DNA from: Gammaproteobacteria bacterium
GTDB taxonomy: Bacteria > Pseudomonadota > Gammaproteobacteria > Pseudomonadales > Azotimanducaceae
Reading direction: 5' to 3'
Assembly: GCA_005799745.1 (NCBI GenBank)
Contig: SYFY01000028.1
Location: 1 to 59,790 of the forward strand
Length of the DNA: 59,790 nt
Position numbers and translations under genes: made by a program. This document shows, one piece after another, positions 27,705 to 37,802 of this stretch; position 1 is the stretch's first letter, and each line of letters opens with the position of its first letter. The notes under the pieces are model-generated. The model ran no database searches. It was not told the origin of the DNA and saw nothing but the letters and a program-made list of their open reading frames with translations.

Positions 27705-28942
27705 GAGCTTGTGGCCATCAGTTTCAAGTACTCATCCGCGAGGTGTTCGTAAGTATGATGTTCGAGCACGTAGTCTCGGCCGCGGCTACCCATTTCGCGG
27801 CGTTCTTCTTCCGTTAGGGAAAACAGGTGACAGAGGGCATCCGCGATGCTTTGAGGATCGTTCGGCTCTGCACAGACACCGCACCGGGCGTCGTTCACGG
27901 GGTTGTTGCCGGCGTTGATCGCTGCGACCACAGGAATTCCGGTGAGCATGTAGTCGTACAGCTTGTTCGGGCTGATTCCAAAGCTGAATACCGGTTCCTC
28001 AATGAGTGACATGTATCCGGCGCTTGCGCAGCGCAAGAGAGAGAGTGTGGCGGCCTTGGATATTTGGCCGAAAACAGCTGCTCTGTTCGCGATGTCGGGC
28101 GCAGTTGCCATGTTACGGAGCACAGCTTCTGATTCTCCTCTGCCGACGATGATGACGCGTACGTTGTGTGCACGATCTCCCGCTACGGCCAACGCCCTTA
28201 GCAGGCTTTCCACACCGTTCGGTTTGCCCATGGCGCCGGCATAGACAACGACATGAAATCCGGATGCACGCCATTGTCGAGCAAGGTCCAGGCAAGCCGA
28301 CGGCGTCTCTGGAGCGTGGATGTTTGAAACTTCAACACCGTTGGGTATGTGGTGCCAGCGATGCGGATCGAGCCCTCTTCTCGCCATGTAGGTTTGGGTG
28401 AGGGGCAGTAGCGAGACGATGGCATCTGCGTCGCGGTAAGCCTTGAGCTCTATTGACTCGGTGTATCGGACAAACGGATGACGAGGGGAAAGACCGCCCA
28501 GATCTACGAGGCTCTGTGGCCAGATATCCCGCACCTCAAAAACACGTTGTGCGCCGAATTGGCGGCCGATGTCACTGATCGCAGGCCAGACATAAGGGTG
28601 AGGTGACGAAGCGATAACAAGTCCTGGCTTCCCGTGTCGATGGGTCAATGCTTCCAGTCTGCGGGCTAGCATCTTCGCAAAAAAAAACATGTTGATCAGA
28701 CGACCCAGGCCGTTGCCGTGATAGGGTGGTGACCACATGAAGTGGTAATCGACTCCTTCGACTCGAGTGTCGCCCGGACGCTGTTCGGCATCCATGAGGT
28801 GGTGATAGGACGGGGCAATGATGAGCGAGGGGTGACCACGCTTCTGGAAGTAGCGGCAAAGGTGGTAGGCCCTGTCGTAGCGACCCACTCCAGGTCCACC
28901 CGCGTAGGGGTGGATGTACCAGATTGCCTTTCTATTTTTCAT
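27701..28942 (-). CDS. GT4 glycosyltransferase, WbuB-like
   Basis: 413 residues of the GT-B fold. IWYIHPYAGGPGVGRYDRAY at the start, EVRDIWPQSLVDLG, the HIPNGVEV hinge motif and the C-terminal GISPNKLYDYMLTGIPVVA are typical of the WbuB/WcaI group, which often adds N-acetylfucosamine-type residues to lipid-linked O-antigen. The ATG after an in-frame TTG is taken as the start. It overlaps the end of the upstream glycosyltransferase gene by about ten bases. A cytoplasmic enzyme assembling the repeat unit is the expected role. Confidence 0.87.
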   Translation of the reverse strand: MKNRKAIWYIHPYAGGPGVGRYDRAYHLCRYFQKRGHPSLIIAPSYHHLMDAEQRPGDTRVEGVDYHFMWSPPYHGNGLGRLINMFFFAKMLARRLEALTHRHGKPGLVIASSPHPYVWPAISDIGRQFGAQRVFEVRDIWPQSLVDLGGLSPRHPFVRYTESIELKAYRDADAIVSLLPLTQTYMARRGLDPHRWHHIPNGVEVSNIHAPETPSACLDLARQWRASGFHVVVYAGAMGKPNGVESLLRALAVAGDRAHNVRVIIVGRGESEAVLRNMATAPDIANRAAVFGQISKAATLSLLRCASAGYMSLIEEPVFSFGISPNKLYDYMLTGIPVVAAINAGNNPVNDARCGVCAEPNDPQSIADALCHLFSLTEEERREMGSRGRDYVLEHHTYEHLADEYLKLMATSS

Positions 28943-30071
28943 CAAGCATCAGTCGGTAGGCAGTAAGTAATCGCTCCGCTTCGTTCTGCCAGCTGAACGT
29001 TCTGGTTGCATCACGTACGGCCGCTTGTTTGGAGGTGATCTCCTCGCGGCGAAGAGATTTCACGAGTGTCGTGAGGCCATCAGTCGACGAACTGGCCAGC
29101 CATCCACAACCAAACGCTTGGACCACTCTTTCGAGCTCGATGAGTCGTGAAGCCAGTACTGGCAAGCCTGCGAAGAGGTATTCAAAAAACTTGTTGGGCA
29201 GCGAGAACTCATGGGACAAACAGACGGGCTCCGTGAGGCATATGCCGACATCCGCGGATTTAGCTGATCCTATGACCTGCGCTGGTGGAACGGGTTTCAT
29301 TCGGAAGATATTCGGACAACGTTGAGCGTAACTGTCGACCAAACCCGCGAGTCGACCTTCTCCCTGAAAAACCAGAACCTGGTCAGAGCACTGTTCAAAT
29401 ACCTCGAGCAGTCGGGCAATCGAGCGTCCTTCGATCAAACCACCCAGAAAAAGAAAGATGACGCTTGCGTCGCTCGCGCTAGTCGCAGCTCTCAAATCGA
29501 TACCGGAGTCCCCCGGGTTCGATGGATCATCTGGAATATTCCTGATCACGATGGGTTGGGACGCAGAGTACTGTTGTTGGTACCAATCGGCGATGGATGC
29601 AGAAACGACAAACAACAACCTGCAGTAGCGGATACAGACGCGTTCTACGAGGCGAGCAAGTATTCGTCGTACCCCACCGCTCCCGGATGTTTCCGTTTCC
29701 AGTTCGTGTGTGTCGTAAATGAGCCTCGCTCCTTTCCAGAAGCTGATGACAAGACACAAGGGCAGGACGGACAGGCTGTGTGCGTTTACGCAATCAACGG
29801 AGGTATCTTTGATCGATCTCAATACACTGACTGACCAGTGCGACAGTCGCAGTGCTTTGGCGAGAAGGCCGCGATGACCTTCCAGAGGTATCCCTCGAAC
29901 ACGTCTGAAAGTCCTGACAGAGTCCAATTGCTCAAACGCAGGCAAGTTGTTTCCGGCAATGCCGATGATGATGATCTCTTTGAAGATGCGCGCATCCGCG
30001 AGCGTCTTGGTGATCCTGAGGATGCGGCTTTCGTGTGTAAGCAGTGATGGATAAATGTGGAGATTTCGCAT
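28932..30071 (-). CDS. GT4 family glycosyltransferase
   Basis: About 379 residues with a GT-B layout. The N-terminal half carries DCVNAHSLSVLPL and IYDTHELETE, the C-terminal half FLFLGGLIEGRSI and EFSLPNKFFEYLFAGLPVLAS, the last being the nucleotide-sugar-binding E-x7-E type region. I place the start at the ATG five bases after the upstream wbpG stop; the longer in-frame version overlaps wbpG and shows no family similarity. It belongs to the wbp operon and should add one sugar of the repeat unit. Donor and acceptor are unknown. Confidence 0.82.
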   Translation of the reverse strand: MRNLHIYPSLLTHESRILRITKTLADARIFKEIIIIGIAGNNLPAFEQLDSVRTFRRVRGIPLEGHRGLLAKALRLSHWSVSVLRSIKDTSVDCVNAHSLSVLPLCLVISFWKGARLIYDTHELETETSGSGGVRRILARLVERVCIRYCRLLFVVSASIADWYQQQYSASQPIVIRNIPDDPSNPGDSGIDLRAATSASDASVIFLFLGGLIEGRSIARLLEVFEQCSDQVLVFQGEGRLAGLVDSYAQRCPNIFRMKPVPPAQVIGSAKSADVGICLTEPVCLSHEFSLPNKFFEYLFAGLPVLASRLIELERVVQAFGCGWLASSSTDGLTTLVKSLRREEITSKQAAVRDATRTFSWQNEAERLLTAYRLMLDEK

Positions 30072-30076
30072 CGAAG

Positions 30077-31267
30077 CTAGATTCGCTTCGCCCGTTGACG
30101 CAAGAACACGCGTAAACGGGACATCCTTTCGATCATCCATGCGCTGTTTCTGTATTCGAGGTGCGTTCGGTTCGGGGCATTGAGGATTGACTCGAATTCA
30201 GCCTCGGATAGTTGGAGTTTGTTTAACACGAATTCCACATCTGCCCGAAGATCGAGCGATTCATAGGGGCTCCTCTCGAGCGCTTCTATCGCTGCGCAGC
30301 GAGTTATCTGGCCCGAGCATAACAAGGCAGAGAGATGTGCCTTGCGTTTGTCGAAACCGAATTTGGCAGGCAGGTAATAACCTTGGTACCAACGTGTGTA
30401 GACCGATTCGTAGTGCTTTCCGCCGTAGTTTTGCCATCCCACAGATTGCTCCAGATCATGGATGACGGACTGCCTTTCATACGGCAAAAAATTCAGCAGA
30501 TTGAACATCCGATACCTGCCGCTGAGTATTTTCCATGCGAAGATACCGAGAGGAAGCTGGGGGAACGTCTTTAAGGAAGATGAACTGAATCGGCGGTGAA
30601 TGTCGTGAATGTGCCTTAGATCGTGACTATAGAAGACCCATGAAATAGGTAGTATTCCCTCTGTTCTGACGTTGCTCCCGTTAACAACGTAGGGAGTTCC
30701 GACCTTTGCCGCTGTGCGCACGAGTGTTGCTGTGATGCCGTGGTCGGTTGGGATCTCGCAGTTTGGGACGGACGCCTTGAGGAACGAAATCTGCAGCTCC
30801 CTGAATTCTTCCCAGTCGACGACCTCGGTGTGTAGTTCGACGCCGAGTTTGTCCAGTGTGCGTTTGATGTTCGTTACCGCTAACTCGGAATTCCAACCGT
30901 TGTCAAAATGCACTGCCAGAGGCCGGAGTCCGAGTCGCTTGAGTTGTAGAACGACGTAAGTACTGTCCATGCCACCGCTGATGCCTGCGACACAGTCATA
31001 TTCCAGGTTTCGGCCACTGTCGCCGATCTGGTTGATTGCGCGGTCGAGCAAACGACGTGCTTCTGCTGCGCCTGGCACTTCTGCCTGCATTCTCTCGAGG
31101 TAGTTGATGCAGTGGTTGCACACTCCGTTTGAATCAAACCGAATCGCGGGATCGGTCGTATCCATGACGCACCTCGAACACCGTCGCCACAGTAGCCGAT
31201 CTCCGTGGTAATGGGGCAGGCGCAGGGGCTTCGGTGAGGGCGCGTCGGTGTTTGCGTGGACGCTCAT
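30077..31267 (-). CDS. wbpG: WbpG-family N-acetyl sugar amidotransferase (second of a tandem pair)
   Basis: 396 residues. A zinc-ribbon-like start (CSRCVMDTTDP then CNHC) is followed by the PP-loop SGGMDSTYVV near residue 98, AVHFDNGWNSELA and VVDWEEFRELQ. These mark the WbpG/PseA-type amidotransferases, which use ATP and ammonia delivered by HisH-HisF to change an acetamido group into acetamidino. All expected residues are present. The ATG overlaps the stop of the first wbpG copy. It carries about 15 more N-terminal residues than its twin. Two intact, diverged copies side by side suggest two different targets. Confidence 0.88.
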   Translation of the reverse strand: MSVHANTDAPSPKPLRLPHYHGDRLLWRRCSRCVMDTTDPAIRFDSNGVCNHCINYLERMQAEVPGAAEARRLLDRAINQIGDSGRNLEYDCVAGISGGMDSTYVVLQLKRLGLRPLAVHFDNGWNSELAVTNIKRTLDKLGVELHTEVVDWEEFRELQISFLKASVPNCEIPTDHGITATLVRTAAKVGTPYVVNGSNVRTEGILPISWVFYSHDLRHIHDIHRRFSSSSLKTFPQLPLGIFAWKILSGRYRMFNLLNFLPYERQSVIHDLEQSVGWQNYGGKHYESVYTRWYQGYYLPAKFGFDKRKAHLSALLCSGQITRCAAIEALERSPYESLDLRADVEFVLNKLQLSEAEFESILNAPNRTHLEYRNSAWMIERMSRLRVFLRQRAKRI

Positions 31268-32406
31268 AGCGGCAGAAACACACGCTTGATTCGTGGACCT
31301 ATGCGAAAAAGAAAATCATGTGAGGCGAATTCCGAGTAGGGTCGGCCTGGTTGCGAGACGATCTGATCGAACTCCTGATCCGAGATTCCCAGTTTGCGCG
31401 CCACAAAGGACTTGTCCTGGGCGATGAGCCTGGCATCGAACGGTGGGCGACTTAACTCATCCAGTGCAGTTTCACGGTCGAGTTGACCTGAGTTGATCAA
31501 CGATGACAGGTGCGCTCGTCGTTTGTCGTAGCCGAACTTTACTGGCAAGTAGTAGCTCTGGAAAAAGCGGGTGAAAACCGATTCATGATGTTTGCCACCG
31601 TAGTCTCGCCAATCGAGCTCCGCCGAGATGAGCTGTTTCGCTTCCGACTTGATGTATGGAAGGTAGTTGAGCAGTTTCACCGTTGAGATTCTTTTGACGT
31701 ACGGGTACCAGAAGTACTGTGCTACGAATCCGATTGAAGGGTAGTGCTTCAGGGACTGGGTGCCGAATTTTCTATAAATGTCGTTCAGGTGACGACGATC
31801 ACCAGATTGGTAACCCCATGAGGTTGGCAATATGAACTCAGTTGCGTAGTTGCTGCCAGACAGGACGCAACGAATGCCGTGGGCCGCTGCTTCCCTATAC
31901 AACACAGCCGGGAAGGCATGATCGGTCGGTATGTCGCAGTTGGCGACAGAGGCTCTGAAGAATGCCAGCTGCAGGTCGCGCATTTCTTCCCAATCGACCA
32001 CGTACGTCTGGAGGTCGAGATTGAGTGTTTTGACCGTACTCTCAATGTTGTGAACAGCTAGCTCGGAGTTCCAACCACTGTCAAAGTGGACTGCGAGAAG
32101 ACGAAGTCCCTGTTGTTTCGCCTGCCATGCGAGGTAGGTACTGTCGACACCACCACTCAATCCGATAATGCAATCGTAAGGCTTTCCCTTCCCGGCTTGT
32201 TTGATCCGATCAACGATGGTGTTGAATTCACCTACACGCTCTGCCCGAGTCGCGCGATCGACGAGATCCCTGACAAGAGAATCATAGCGATGACAGTGGG
32301 AGCAGAGTCCGTTGCCGTCAAATTCGATTTCTGGATCCGAGATGTCCATGACACATCGAGTACAAATCTGGTAGTTGCGATGTGGCATGGGTCCGGAATT
32401 TGGCAC
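31264..32406 (-). CDS. wbpG: WbpG-family N-acetyl sugar amidotransferase (first of a tandem pair)
   Basis: Up to 380 residues; an internal ATG six codons in (MPHRNYQIC) is an equally good start because the upstream GTG has only a weak ribosome site. The CTRCVMDISDP and CSHC ribbon, PP-loop SGGVDSTYLAW and SGWNSELAVHNI are intact. It is expected to adenylate the N-acetyl oxygen of a nucleotide sugar and replace it with ammonia from the HisH-HisF complex. It lies about 130 bases downstream of the flippase gene in the wbp operon, so the natural substrate is the diacetamido-uronic acid made by wbpB-D-E-I. Confidence 0.88.
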   Translation of the reverse strand: MPNSGPMPHRNYQICTRCVMDISDPEIEFDGNGLCSHCHRYDSLVRDLVDRATRAERVGEFNTIVDRIKQAGKGKPYDCIIGLSGGVDSTYLAWQAKQQGLRLLAVHFDSGWNSELAVHNIESTVKTLNLDLQTYVVDWEEMRDLQLAFFRASVANCDIPTDHAFPAVLYREAAAHGIRCVLSGSNYATEFILPTSWGYQSGDRRHLNDIYRKFGTQSLKHYPSIGFVAQYFWYPYVKRISTVKLLNYLPYIKSEAKQLISAELDWRDYGGKHHESVFTRFFQSYYLPVKFGYDKRRAHLSSLINSGQLDRETALDELSRPPFDARLIAQDKSFVARKLGISDQEFDQIVSQPGRPYSEFASHDFLFRIGPRIKRVFLPL

Positions 32407-32540
32407 TCGGAGTCAACGCCGAGCGATGGAGTGAAGAGGTCAGAAACCTACTTCGCCAGGTTGGGAGACGCAACTGTTTTGATTCGCAGGAGAAGTTGTG
32501 TCGAACGCCTACCTTGCGCAACTGCGACACCTCAGGAACA

Positions 32541-33965
32541 TCAACTCCTTCGGCTCGCGAAACGCGTCTCAAGTTTCAGGAGCAAAACGGCACCTGCTAC
32601 AGCCACGACGCAGCTTAAAGCCATGGCCCACTCAGACGATTCGAGCGCCTCTCCAGCTACCTTGTAGACGACGTAGAAAAATCCGAAACAAGCCCAGCCT
32701 TGTATTGCCAGCGCAACGACGGCTGATCGGTTGAGTCCTGACAACCTCGCAACGTAAGCCGTGTAGATCTGATAGGTGAGGCTCTGACCCAACGCCAGAA
32801 GTGCGATTGATGTCGTGAGTCGCGCGTCACTCCAAACCAACAGGATGAAGCCGAATGCGGTGATCAGATCGCCGACGGACTGAATCGTGAAAGACACCAC
32901 CTGTTTGCCTTGAACTTCGAAAATCCGCTCCGGCCACGAAGTTTGTAGAGACCACCACGCAGCAATGGCCAGCGAGGCGGCCATACTCCCTGATTCGGCC
33001 CAGGCTTGACCAAATACGAGGCTGAATATTTCTTCGCCCCATGCTGCAGCAATTGCGAATGCAGGAGCCGAAGCGACAAGACCGAGACGCAGCCAGCGCT
33101 TTATTTGAGCGGAAAATTCCAGGGAAGCGCGATTCTCCAGTGCGTATCTGAAAAACACCTGGGAGAAGGCCGCTGATCCGAGCAGAGCCGGAGCGAAAGT
33201 TACCGTTCTCGCGATCCCATAGAGACCGGCAGTTGAAGCGCTATGCAACGTCAGGAGCGTATAGAGTGGAATGTCCCTCATAAGGCTTCCAACGAGGCTG
33301 TATGGCGCGTTGAAGAGGATGAATGGCCGATAGCGTTTCAATAATTCGCGCGCGCGGAGAGCTGACCGTTGCAGGCTGATTTGGGACCATGCAGTTCGTT
33401 CCTGCCGTACCAGATTGCCACTCGCGGCTAATTGTCCGAAGGCGCGCGCCTCGGCGAGTGCAGTCAGAGTGGGGGAGAAAAGACCTGAAACTACGGCCAC
33501 GAAAAGATTTGTCGAGTGCGAAATTACACCGGTAGCAGCGATCCCGGGGAAATTCTTGCGACGAGTGGCGAACGCGATGGACACCTGCTGGACAGCGATC
33601 AGAATCGTCATTGCCACGACAAGGCTCAGGCCGACTGCACTTGATATTCCAACGCTCGACGGCTGCAGGACTTCAAGTCCACCTACGCCGATGATGATGG
33701 TTAACAACGCCACGACGATGGTTGTCAGGCAAGTGAGGCCCGCGATATCGACAGCTTCCTCTTCGAGATCCGGCAGCACCATCGCGAGATCAAAGCGGAG
33801 TGTTGACAAAACAGCGAGAGCCGCCGCCACGGAGAGCAGTAGTGCGAGTACACCGAACGATTCGGCTGGAAACAGTCTCGTCAAAATCGGGAGGGAAAGC
33901 AGAGGAATAGCCTGAGCGAACAACGAACTGCCCAGCATGGATAATGCGTGGGAGCGGTAGGTCAC
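32541..33965 (-). CDS. wzx: Wzx-like O-antigen flippase
   Basis: 474 residues, about 12 membrane segments, with the family-typical start ALSMLGSSLFAQAIPLLSLP and RLFPAESFGVLALL. Such proteins flip undecaprenyl-linked repeat units to the periplasm. Translation starts with GTG one base after the wbpI stop. It is placed in the wbp operon between sugar synthesis and amidation genes, so it should carry the finished, amidinated repeat unit. A second, dissimilar flippase lies in the left cluster. Confidence 0.87.
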   Translation of the reverse strand: MTYRSHALSMLGSSLFAQAIPLLSLPILTRLFPAESFGVLALLLSVAAALAVLSTLRFDLAMVLPDLEEEAVDIAGLTCLTTIVVALLTIIIGVGGLEVLQPSSVGISSAVGLSLVVAMTILIAVQQVSIAFATRRKNFPGIAATGVISHSTNLFVAVVSGLFSPTLTALAEARAFGQLAASGNLVRQERTAWSQISLQRSALRARELLKRYRPFILFNAPYSLVGSLMRDIPLYTLLTLHSASTAGLYGIARTVTFAPALLGSAAFSQVFFRYALENRASLEFSAQIKRWLRLGLVASAPAFAIAAAWGEEIFSLVFGQAWAESGSMAASLAIAAWWSLQTSWPERIFEVQGKQVVSFTIQSVGDLITAFGFILLVWSDARLTTSIALLALGQSLTYQIYTAYVARLSGLNRSAVVALAIQGWACFGFFYVVYKVAGEALESSEWAMALSCVVAVAGAVLLLKLETRFASRRS

Positions 33966-33966
33966 G

Positions 33967-35052
33967 TCACGCCGTCATGAGTGAGACGATGGCCGAACTT
34001 GCATCCCCTGAACCAAAAGGATTGGTCGTCGGCGGTGGTACTCGAGGCAAAAGTCTTGCTTCAGCAAAGGCTGTGAAGATTTCTTCATCATTGGTTCCAG
34101 CCAGCCGGTTGCGTCCGAATTTCAGCGTTTCGGGCCACTCGGTTTCCTCGCGGAGCGTGACACAGGGTGTTTGCAAGAAGAACGCTTCCTTCTGTACGCC
34201 TCCAGAGTCCGTGAGTATGACGCGCGCTCCTTGTTCAAGTGCGAGCATGTCGGGGAATGGGAGTGGTTCGACGATTCGAATGTTGCGCAACATCGCTTCC
34301 AACCCAAAGTCGATAATTCTCTGCCGGCTTCGTGGATGTAATGGCATCACCACGGGAAGTAGCGCAGCGATGCGTCCGAACGCTTTGAGAATCCCGGAGA
34401 GGATTTCACGGTTGTCCGTGTTTTCTGCCCGGTGGCAGGTTGCGAGAGCGTACTGTTCCGCTTGCAGATTCATGGCAGCTACCAGTTTGCTGCACGGCGA
34501 TGTCTGTCCTGACAGTCGTTTTACGATGTCAAACATGACGTCTCCGACGTTGTGTACGCCTGTGACTTTTCCCTCTGTCTTCAGGTTACGCACCGCAGTT
34601 TCGGTGGGGCAGAACAACAGCGATGACAGGCGGTCGGTGACAACGCGGTTAACTTCTTCAGGCATCGTGAGGCGAAAAGATCTCACGCCCGCTTCAACAT
34701 GCGCGATGGGTATACAGAGTTTCGATGCTGCGATGACAGCGGCAAGCGTTGAGTTGGTGTCACCGTAGACGAGCAGTTGATCCGGTCGTTCAGCGACCAG
34801 GATTGGCTCCAACGCTATTATCATTCTCCCGGTCATCTCGCCGTGGGAGCCGCCAGAGATGTCGAGGCGATAATCCGGATCAGGAATCTCCAGATCCCTG
34901 AAGAACACGTCGGACATGTTGTGGTCATGGTGTTGACCAGTGTGAACCAGCACTTCTGAAATCGCCGGTGCCTTGGCGTCACGGATCGCTCTCGACACTG
35001 CAGCCGCCTTCACGAACTGCGGTCGCGCACCAACGACCGTGACGATTTTCAT
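33967..35052 (-). CDS. wbpI: UDP-sugar 2-epimerase (WecB/WbpI family)
   Basis: 361 residues of the non-hydrolysing UDP-GlcNAc 2-epimerase family: GARPQFVKAAAVSRAI at the start, HTGQHHDHNMSDVFF, AHVEAGVRSF, CHRAENTDN and LTDSGGVQKEAFFL. With wbpB, wbpD and wbpE directly upstream, the expected reaction is epimerisation of UDP-GlcNAc(3NAc)A to UDP-ManNAc(3NAc)A. A plain WecB role on UDP-GlcNAc is the alternative by sequence alone. It overlaps wbpE by four bases. Confidence 0.88.
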   Translation of the reverse strand: MKIVTVVGARPQFVKAAAVSRAIRDAKAPAISEVLVHTGQHHDHNMSDVFFRDLEIPDPDYRLDISGGSHGEMTGRMIIALEPILVAERPDQLLVYGDTNSTLAAVIAASKLCIPIAHVEAGVRSFRLTMPEEVNRVVTDRLSSLLFCPTETAVRNLKTEGKVTGVHNVGDVMFDIVKRLSGQTSPCSKLVAAMNLQAEQYALATCHRAENTDNREILSGILKAFGRIAALLPVVMPLHPRSRQRIIDFGLEAMLRNIRIVEPLPFPDMLALEQGARVILTDSGGVQKEAFFLQTPCVTLREETEWPETLKFGRNRLAGTNDEEIFTAFAEARLLPRVPPPTTNPFGSGDASSAIVSLMTA

Positions 35053-36161
35053 GCGACGGCGTTGATCACCGCACGCGCTATCCGTTCCTGCATGGGTTGC
35101 TCAAGATAAGGGTGCATGGGAAGGCTGAAGACCCGCTCGGATACAGCATCTGAGTTCTGCAAGCGCCCGACGGAGCGACTCAAACTCTCATAGGCAGGCT
35201 GTCGATTCAGCGGTACGGGGTAATGAACGGCGGTGGGAACGCCTGCATCCGCCAGTGATTTCAGCACCGCATCACGTCGGTCTACCTGAATGGTGTATTG
35301 ACCCCAGACGCAGGTCCGATCAGATCTCACTGCAAGCTGTTGAATACCGTTATGACCCGCGAACAGCTTTGCGTATCGCTCACCCGCAGCGATGCGCTGA
35401 TCAACCTCCCACGCGAAATTCTCGAGCTTCGCGAGCACGACGGCACATTGCAGTGTGTCCATGCGGCCACCGACACCGATGCGGGTGTGGTAGTAGCGTT
35501 TCTCTTGCCCGTGCACACGAATTTCGCGCATGGTCTTGGCAAGATTTTCGTCGCTGGTGAATATCGCACCCCCGTCGCCGTAGCAGCCGAGAGGTTTGCT
35601 GGGGAAAAAGCTCGTACATCCTATCGTCGAGAGGTTGCAGCTCTTGCGGCCCTTGTATGTGGCTCCAAAACTCTGTGCAGCGTCTTCAATGACGACGATG
35701 TTGCCGTGTCTCTCTGCGATCTCATTGATCTCGTCCATGTTCGGCGATTGGCCGTAGAGCGAGACAGGGATGATCGCGCGAGTTCGAGGCGTGATGGCAG
35801 CTTCGATACCGCTCGGGTCGATGTTGCAGGTGTCGTTTTCGACATCCACGAAGACGGGTACTGCACCCAGTAGCGCGATGACTTCTGCTGTAGCGACGAA
35901 GGTAAAAGGCGTGGTGATCACCTCGTCGCCGGGTTTAACACCGATCGCCATGAGGGAAATCAGCAATGCTTCAGTCCCAGATGCGACGGTTACACAATGA
36001 CGCGCGCCGGTGTGCACTTCGAGGGACTCTTCCAGTTCCCGTACTTCCGGTCCCATGATGTACTGCCCATGGCTCAGTACCTTCGCCATGCGCGCATCGA
36101 TACGTGTCTTCAGCTGTGCGTATTGTGCCTTGAGGTCAATGAACTCGATCTTGTCCGTCAT
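35049..36161 (-). CDS. wbpE: PLP-dependent 3-keto sugar aminotransferase
   Basis: 370 residues of the DegT/DnrJ/EryC1 aminotransferase family. [15 protein letters not shown] is the family start, [13 protein letters not shown] binds the cofactor phosphate, [13 protein letters not shown] holds the cofactor aspartate and [15 protein letters not shown] carries the Schiff-base lysine. In wbp loci WbpE aminates the 3-keto product of WbpB, using glutamate. It overlaps both neighbours by four bases (ATGA), so it is translated with wbpD and wbpI. Confidence 0.92.
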   Translation of the reverse strand: MTDKIEFIDLKAQYAQLKTRIDARMAKVLSHGQYIMGPEVRELEESLEVHTGARHCVTVASGTEALLISLMAIGVKPGDEVITTPFTFVATAEVIALLGAVPVFVDVENDTCNIDPSGIEAAITPRTRAIIPVSLYGQSPNMDEINEIAERHGNIVVIEDAAQSFGATYKGRKSCNLSTIGCTSFFPSKPLGCYGDGGAIFTSDENLAKTMREIRVHGQEKRYYHTRIGVGGRMDTLQCAVVLAKLENFAWEVDQRIAAGERYAKLFAGHNGIQQLAVRSDRTCVWGQYTIQVDRRDAVLKSLADAGVPTAVHYPVPLNRQPAYESLSRSVGRLQNSDAVSERVFSLPMHPYLEQPMQERIARAVINAVA

Positions 36162-36733
36162 TTTCTAGTACATGTCTCGTCAGTGATGTTGAACTTCGTG
36201 CCGCAATCGTTGCAGGTCACGTCACCTTTGCTTTTCAGTTGAACGCCGCAGGAACACATCCATCCTTTGCGTTTCGCCGGAACACCTACCATCAATGCGT
36301 AGGCGGGTACGGGTTGATTCACGACCGCACCAGCGCCAATGAACGCATGTGATCCGATTTCATTGCCACACACGATGGTGCAGTTGGCTCCCAGCGTTGC
36401 GCCCCTGCGGACAAACGTCTCCCGGTATTCGTCCTTTCGCGAAATCGCCGAACGGGGGTTGTACACGTTGGTGAACACCATGCTCGGCCCGCAGAAGACG
36501 TCATCCTCTAGACGCACAGCGTCAAAAACTGAGACGTTGTTCTGAATTCTCACGTTGTTGCCGATGGTCACGTCGTTGCCCACATAGACATTCTGTCCTA
36601 GTGAACAACCCGCACCAATGCGTGCTTGGCCGCTCACGTGCACGAAATGCCAGATGCGGGTATTTGCACCCACGGTGGCGCCATCGTCGACGATCGCGCT
36701 CTCGTGAATCTTCGCAGTCGAATCAATGGTCAT
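36158..36733 (-). CDS. wbpD: UDP-3-amino sugar N-acetyltransferase
   Basis: 191 residues of left-handed beta-helix repeats ([33 protein letters not shown]) with the loop [12 protein letters not shown] found in WbpD/WlbB acetyltransferases. It should acetylate the 3-amino group of UDP-GlcNAc(3NH2)A from acetyl-CoA. The C-terminal tail has a four-cysteine ribbon (CSCG then CNDCG), a common tail in this family. The start ATG lies seven bases after wbpB, and the stop overlaps wbpE. Confidence 0.92.
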   Translation of the reverse strand: MTIDSTAKIHESAIVDDGATVGANTRIWHFVHVSGQARIGAGCSLGQNVYVGNDVTIGNNVRIQNNVSVFDAVRLEDDVFCGPSMVFTNVYNPRSAISRKDEYRETFVRRGATLGANCTIVCGNEIGSHAFIGAGAVVNQPVPAYALMVGVPAKRKGWMCSCGVQLKSKGDVTCNDCGTKFNITDETCTRK

Positions 36734-36740
36734 GAGTTCC

Positions 36741-37802
36741 TCAGTAGTCCAGGGGCAGAGCGACGCGACGACCGTCTCGCGCCGACAAATACATAGCGAT
36801 TAGCACCTCGAGCGATTTCAGGCCTTCGCGGCCATCCGTCTCAGGCTCCGCTTCACCACGAAGTACGTTGATGACGTTATGGTAATAAAGCGGGTGGCCG
36901 AACCCGTAAACGGACGTCGTGGCGTAGTTGGCTTCTTTGATCTCTGCGTCTTCCGGACGAGATTCGGAAAACTCCCAGTGCTGAATTTCGTTCACGGCTA
37001 CGCCACCGATGCGAACAGTGCCTTTTTCGCCGAGGATCGTGATGCTGCCTTCCAGGTTCTTGGGGTAGGTCAACATGGTGACGTTCATCGAGCCGAGCGC
37101 CCCGGATCGCCACTTCACGCTGATCACGCCGGTGTCTTCGACCTCGATATCGCGTGCGAGTGTTGCTGTGTAAGCCTGCAAGCTCTCGATGGGACCGATC
37201 AGCCAGTCGAGCAAGTCAACGTAGTGGCTGGCCTGGTTCATCAGTGCACCGCCGTCAAACTCCCACGTTCCTCGCCACTTCGCGCTGTCGTAGTACTCCT
37301 GTGGTCGGGTCCAGAAGACGTTGATGTTAACCATGTAGATTCGACCGAAGCGTCCCTGATCCATGGCCTTCTTGAGCAGCTGGAGGGTTGCGTTACGCCG
37401 ATTTTGTTTCACGACGAAGAGCCGCACGTTCGCGTCATCGCAAGCTTTGACCATGCGCAAGCCGTCATGCCAGCGCGTCGCCATGGGCTTCTCTGTCATG
37501 GCGTGTTTGCCGGCGGTCGCAACTTCGATCACCTGCTCGGGATGTAGCCCGCTGGGGGTGGTGAGAACGACGACGTCAGCGTCGCTCTGCTGCAACAACT
37601 CCGGAAGGGAGCGGAATGGTGTCGCTCGTGATTCCATCGCCGCTTTGTCGAGGGCTTGACCGTCGACATCGCAGATAGCGACCAATTCAGCACGATCCGC
37701 GTGGTGCTTGATGGCATTGAAATGATTGGTGGCAATACGTCCACAACCGACGACTCCAAAACGGATGCGTCTGTCGGTGATTGCCGGCGGAAAACTGCGC
37801 AT
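36741..37802 (-). CDS. wbpB: UDP-GlcNAcA 3-dehydrogenase (Gfo/Idh/MocA)
   Basis: 353 residues. [17 protein letters not shown] is the NAD-binding loop, TEKPMATRW holds the active-site lysine of the Gfo/Idh/MocA family and [18 protein letters not shown] the catalytic histidine region. In this pathway WbpB oxidises C3 of UDP-GlcNAcA and works with WbpE. First gene of the ten-gene minus operon, so its upstream region likely carries the operon promoter. The dehydrogenase that makes UDP-GlcNAcA (WbpA) must be encoded elsewhere. Confidence 0.92.
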   Translation of the reverse strand: MRSFPPAITDRRIRFGVVGCGRIATNHFNAIKHHADRAELVAICDVDGQALDKAAMESRATPFRSLPELLQQSDADVVVLTTPSGLHPEQVIEVATAGKHAMTEKPMATRWHDGLRMVKACDDANVRLFVVKQNRRNATLQLLKKAMDQGRFGRIYMVNINVFWTRPQEYYDSAKWRGTWEFDGGALMNQASHYVDLLDWLIGPIESLQAYTATLARDIEVEDTGVISVKWRSGALGSMNVTMLTYPKNLEGSITILGEKGTVRIGGVAVNEIQHWEFSESRPEDAEIKEANYATTSVYGFGHPLYYHNVINVLRGEAEPETDGREGLKSLEVLIAMYLSARDGRRVALPLDY

